Part shown: positions 63,566 through 64,000 of the stretch, piece by piece
Numbering within the stretch: position 1 is the stretch's first letter
Layout: each line of letters starts with the position of its first letter
NCBI GenBank assembly: GCA_934636825.1
Contig: CAKUBG010000009.1
Span: 20,098 to 84,097, forward strand
DNA: 64,000 bases
Source: an uncultured bacterium
GTDB taxonomy: Bacteria > Vulcanimicrobiota > Xenobia > Xenobiales > Xenobiaceae
Direction of reading: 5' to 3'
The notes under the pieces: model-generated
Told to the model about the DNA's origin: nothing
What the model saw: only the letters and a program-made list of their open reading frames with translations
Databases searched by the model: none
Translations under genes and position numbers: made by a program

Positions 63566-63781
63566 ATGGTGTTAGTAGTTATGCCTGTTTTTATTCTGGT
63601 TAGAAATTACATAAGTGCTCATGGGCTAAAGCAAAAAGCTGTCGCCTTAAAGTCAAAGATCCCTTATTCAACGTTCAACGCGATGATGAACGGTAAGAGA
63701 AGGATTTACGCTGATGAGTTAGAGGCGATTTGCAGATCGCTCAATGTAAGCCCTGAGGCTTTCATCCTTTGGAAGGACTAG
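63566..63781 (+). CDS. small Cro/Ner-like helix-turn-helix protein
   Basis: 71 residues (66 if it starts at ATG 63581, MPVFILVRNYI). The helix-turn-helix is KQKAVALKSKIPYSTFNAMM followed by NGKRRIYADELEAICRSLNV, the XRE type. It is divergent from the repressor and immediately precedes the transposase gene, the place of Mu ner, so it probably turns down early transcription. Its stop overlaps the region of the next ribosome-binding site. Confidence 0.75.
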   Translation: MVLVVMPVFILVRNYISAHGLKQKAVALKSKIPYSTFNAMMNGKRRIYADELEAICRSLNVSPEAFILWKD

Positions 63782-63791
63782 GAAAATAACT

Positions 63792-64000
63792 TTGTCTGAG
63801 ATTTATATATCCAGCTTAGAAGCACGTCAATTTTTAGGCGTATCCAGACAAGCTCTCGAAGCTGGGATTCGTAAAGAAAAATATATATCTCGCAAAGTGC
63901 CAAACCCGAGCGGTGGTCCTGGCGGTTTTAAGTACGAGATCGCCCTTGACTCGCTTCCTAAGGAAGCGCAGGAGCGGTACTGGGAAAATGTGCGTCTTGC
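63792..64000 (+). CDS. MuA-type transposase, N-terminal part only
   Basis: Cut by the window end after about 69 codons. The visible part, ISSLEARQFLGVSRQALEA then the GGFKYEIALDSLPKEAQERYWE segment, matches the Mu-type enhancer-binding winged-helix domain that opens MuA transposases: a helix-turn-helix followed by a loop and the sLP helix. The catalytic DDE domain would lie outside. The start is TTG 63792 with AGGAAAA upstream, ten bases after the small regulatory gene. It could instead be a short DNA-binding protein of the same fold, but the gene order favours a transposase. Confidence 0.7.
   Translation, partial: MSEIYISSLEARQFLGVSRQALEAGIRKEKYISRKVPNPSGGPGGFKYEIALDSLPKEAQERYWENVRL

Larger units (their letters stand above)
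62934..64000 (+). mobile_element. left end of a Mu-like transposable element (continues past window)
   Basis: Gene order is that of the Mu left end: a repressor on the minus strand, a divergent small Cro/Ner-like gene, then a transposase beginning with a MuA-type DNA-binding domain. An operator region lies between the divergent genes. Non-coding sequence from about 62934 to 63111, with GCAACCATT repeated and GCAATC near 63085, should hold the terminus and transposase sites, but I cannot fix the exact end. Confidence 0.65.

Overview
The window is a stretch of bacterial chromosome with moderately low G+C and dense gene packing. It carries no rRNA, tRNA or CRISPR array that I can recognise. The core genes are ordinary (mutL, dnaG, rpoD, Sua5, a division and cell-wall cluster). 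MurE has the DNPR signature of the meso-diaminopimelate-adding enzyme, which suggests DAP-type peptidoglycan. An Hsp70-like ATPase next to a DUF2760 gene, a receptor-type Ser/Thr kinase and several unrecognised proteins suggest a little-studied lineage. I cannot assign a phylum from sequence alone.

Layout. 1-6.3 kb: polysaccharide deacetylase (cut by the window edge), mutL, a Fic protein on the other strand, yjbQ-rluB, and a small membrane protein. 6.3-11.3 kb: dnaG, then rpoD behind a long leader, then an exported protein with two pseudopilin-like modules. 11.4-15.1 kb: a DEAD-box helicase with a DbpA-type RNA-binding domain, and a TGS/SAD/uridine-kinase fusion. 15.2-20.5 kb: unusual accessory genes, namely a glycine-heptad protein, two tandem paralogous zinc-ribbon proteins, a Ser-rich CHAP hydrolase and a decayed CHAP-like remnant. 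20.5-28.3 kb (minus strand): heparinase-like and DegT aminotransferase pair, Hsp70-like plus DUF2760, Sua5, and a zinc-ribbon protein.

28.6-37.6 kb (minus strand) is the most intriguing block: an FAD amine-oxidase/UGM-like enzyme, a second DegT-type aminotransferase with an 18-residue Pro/Ala repeat tail, and four radical-SAM proteins, two of them with an apparent B12-binding N-terminus. Several are translationally coupled. This looks like an uncharacterised biosynthetic or modification pathway; its product is unknown.

38.0-55.0 kb: the division and cell-wall cluster rsmH-ftsL-ftsI-murE-murF-mraY-murD-ftsW-murG-murC-ftsQ, then a metallo-beta-lactamase-fold protein. mraZ, murB, ddl, ftsA and ftsZ are absent here, MurG has an unusual N-terminal extension and FtsQ a long disordered C-terminal tail. 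55.0-56.3 kb has no convincing gene but contains strongly structured segments, one flanked by a promoter-like sequence and a terminator (candidate ncRNA). 56.3-58.1 kb (minus): a secreted lipoprotein behind three strong hairpins. 58.9-62.7 kb: a histidine kinase overlapping a transmembrane Ser/Thr kinase with a periplasmic-binding-protein sensor. From about 62.9 kb to the end lies the left end of a Mu-like transposable element: divergent repressor and Ner/Cro-like gene around an operator region, then the start of a MuA-type transposase.
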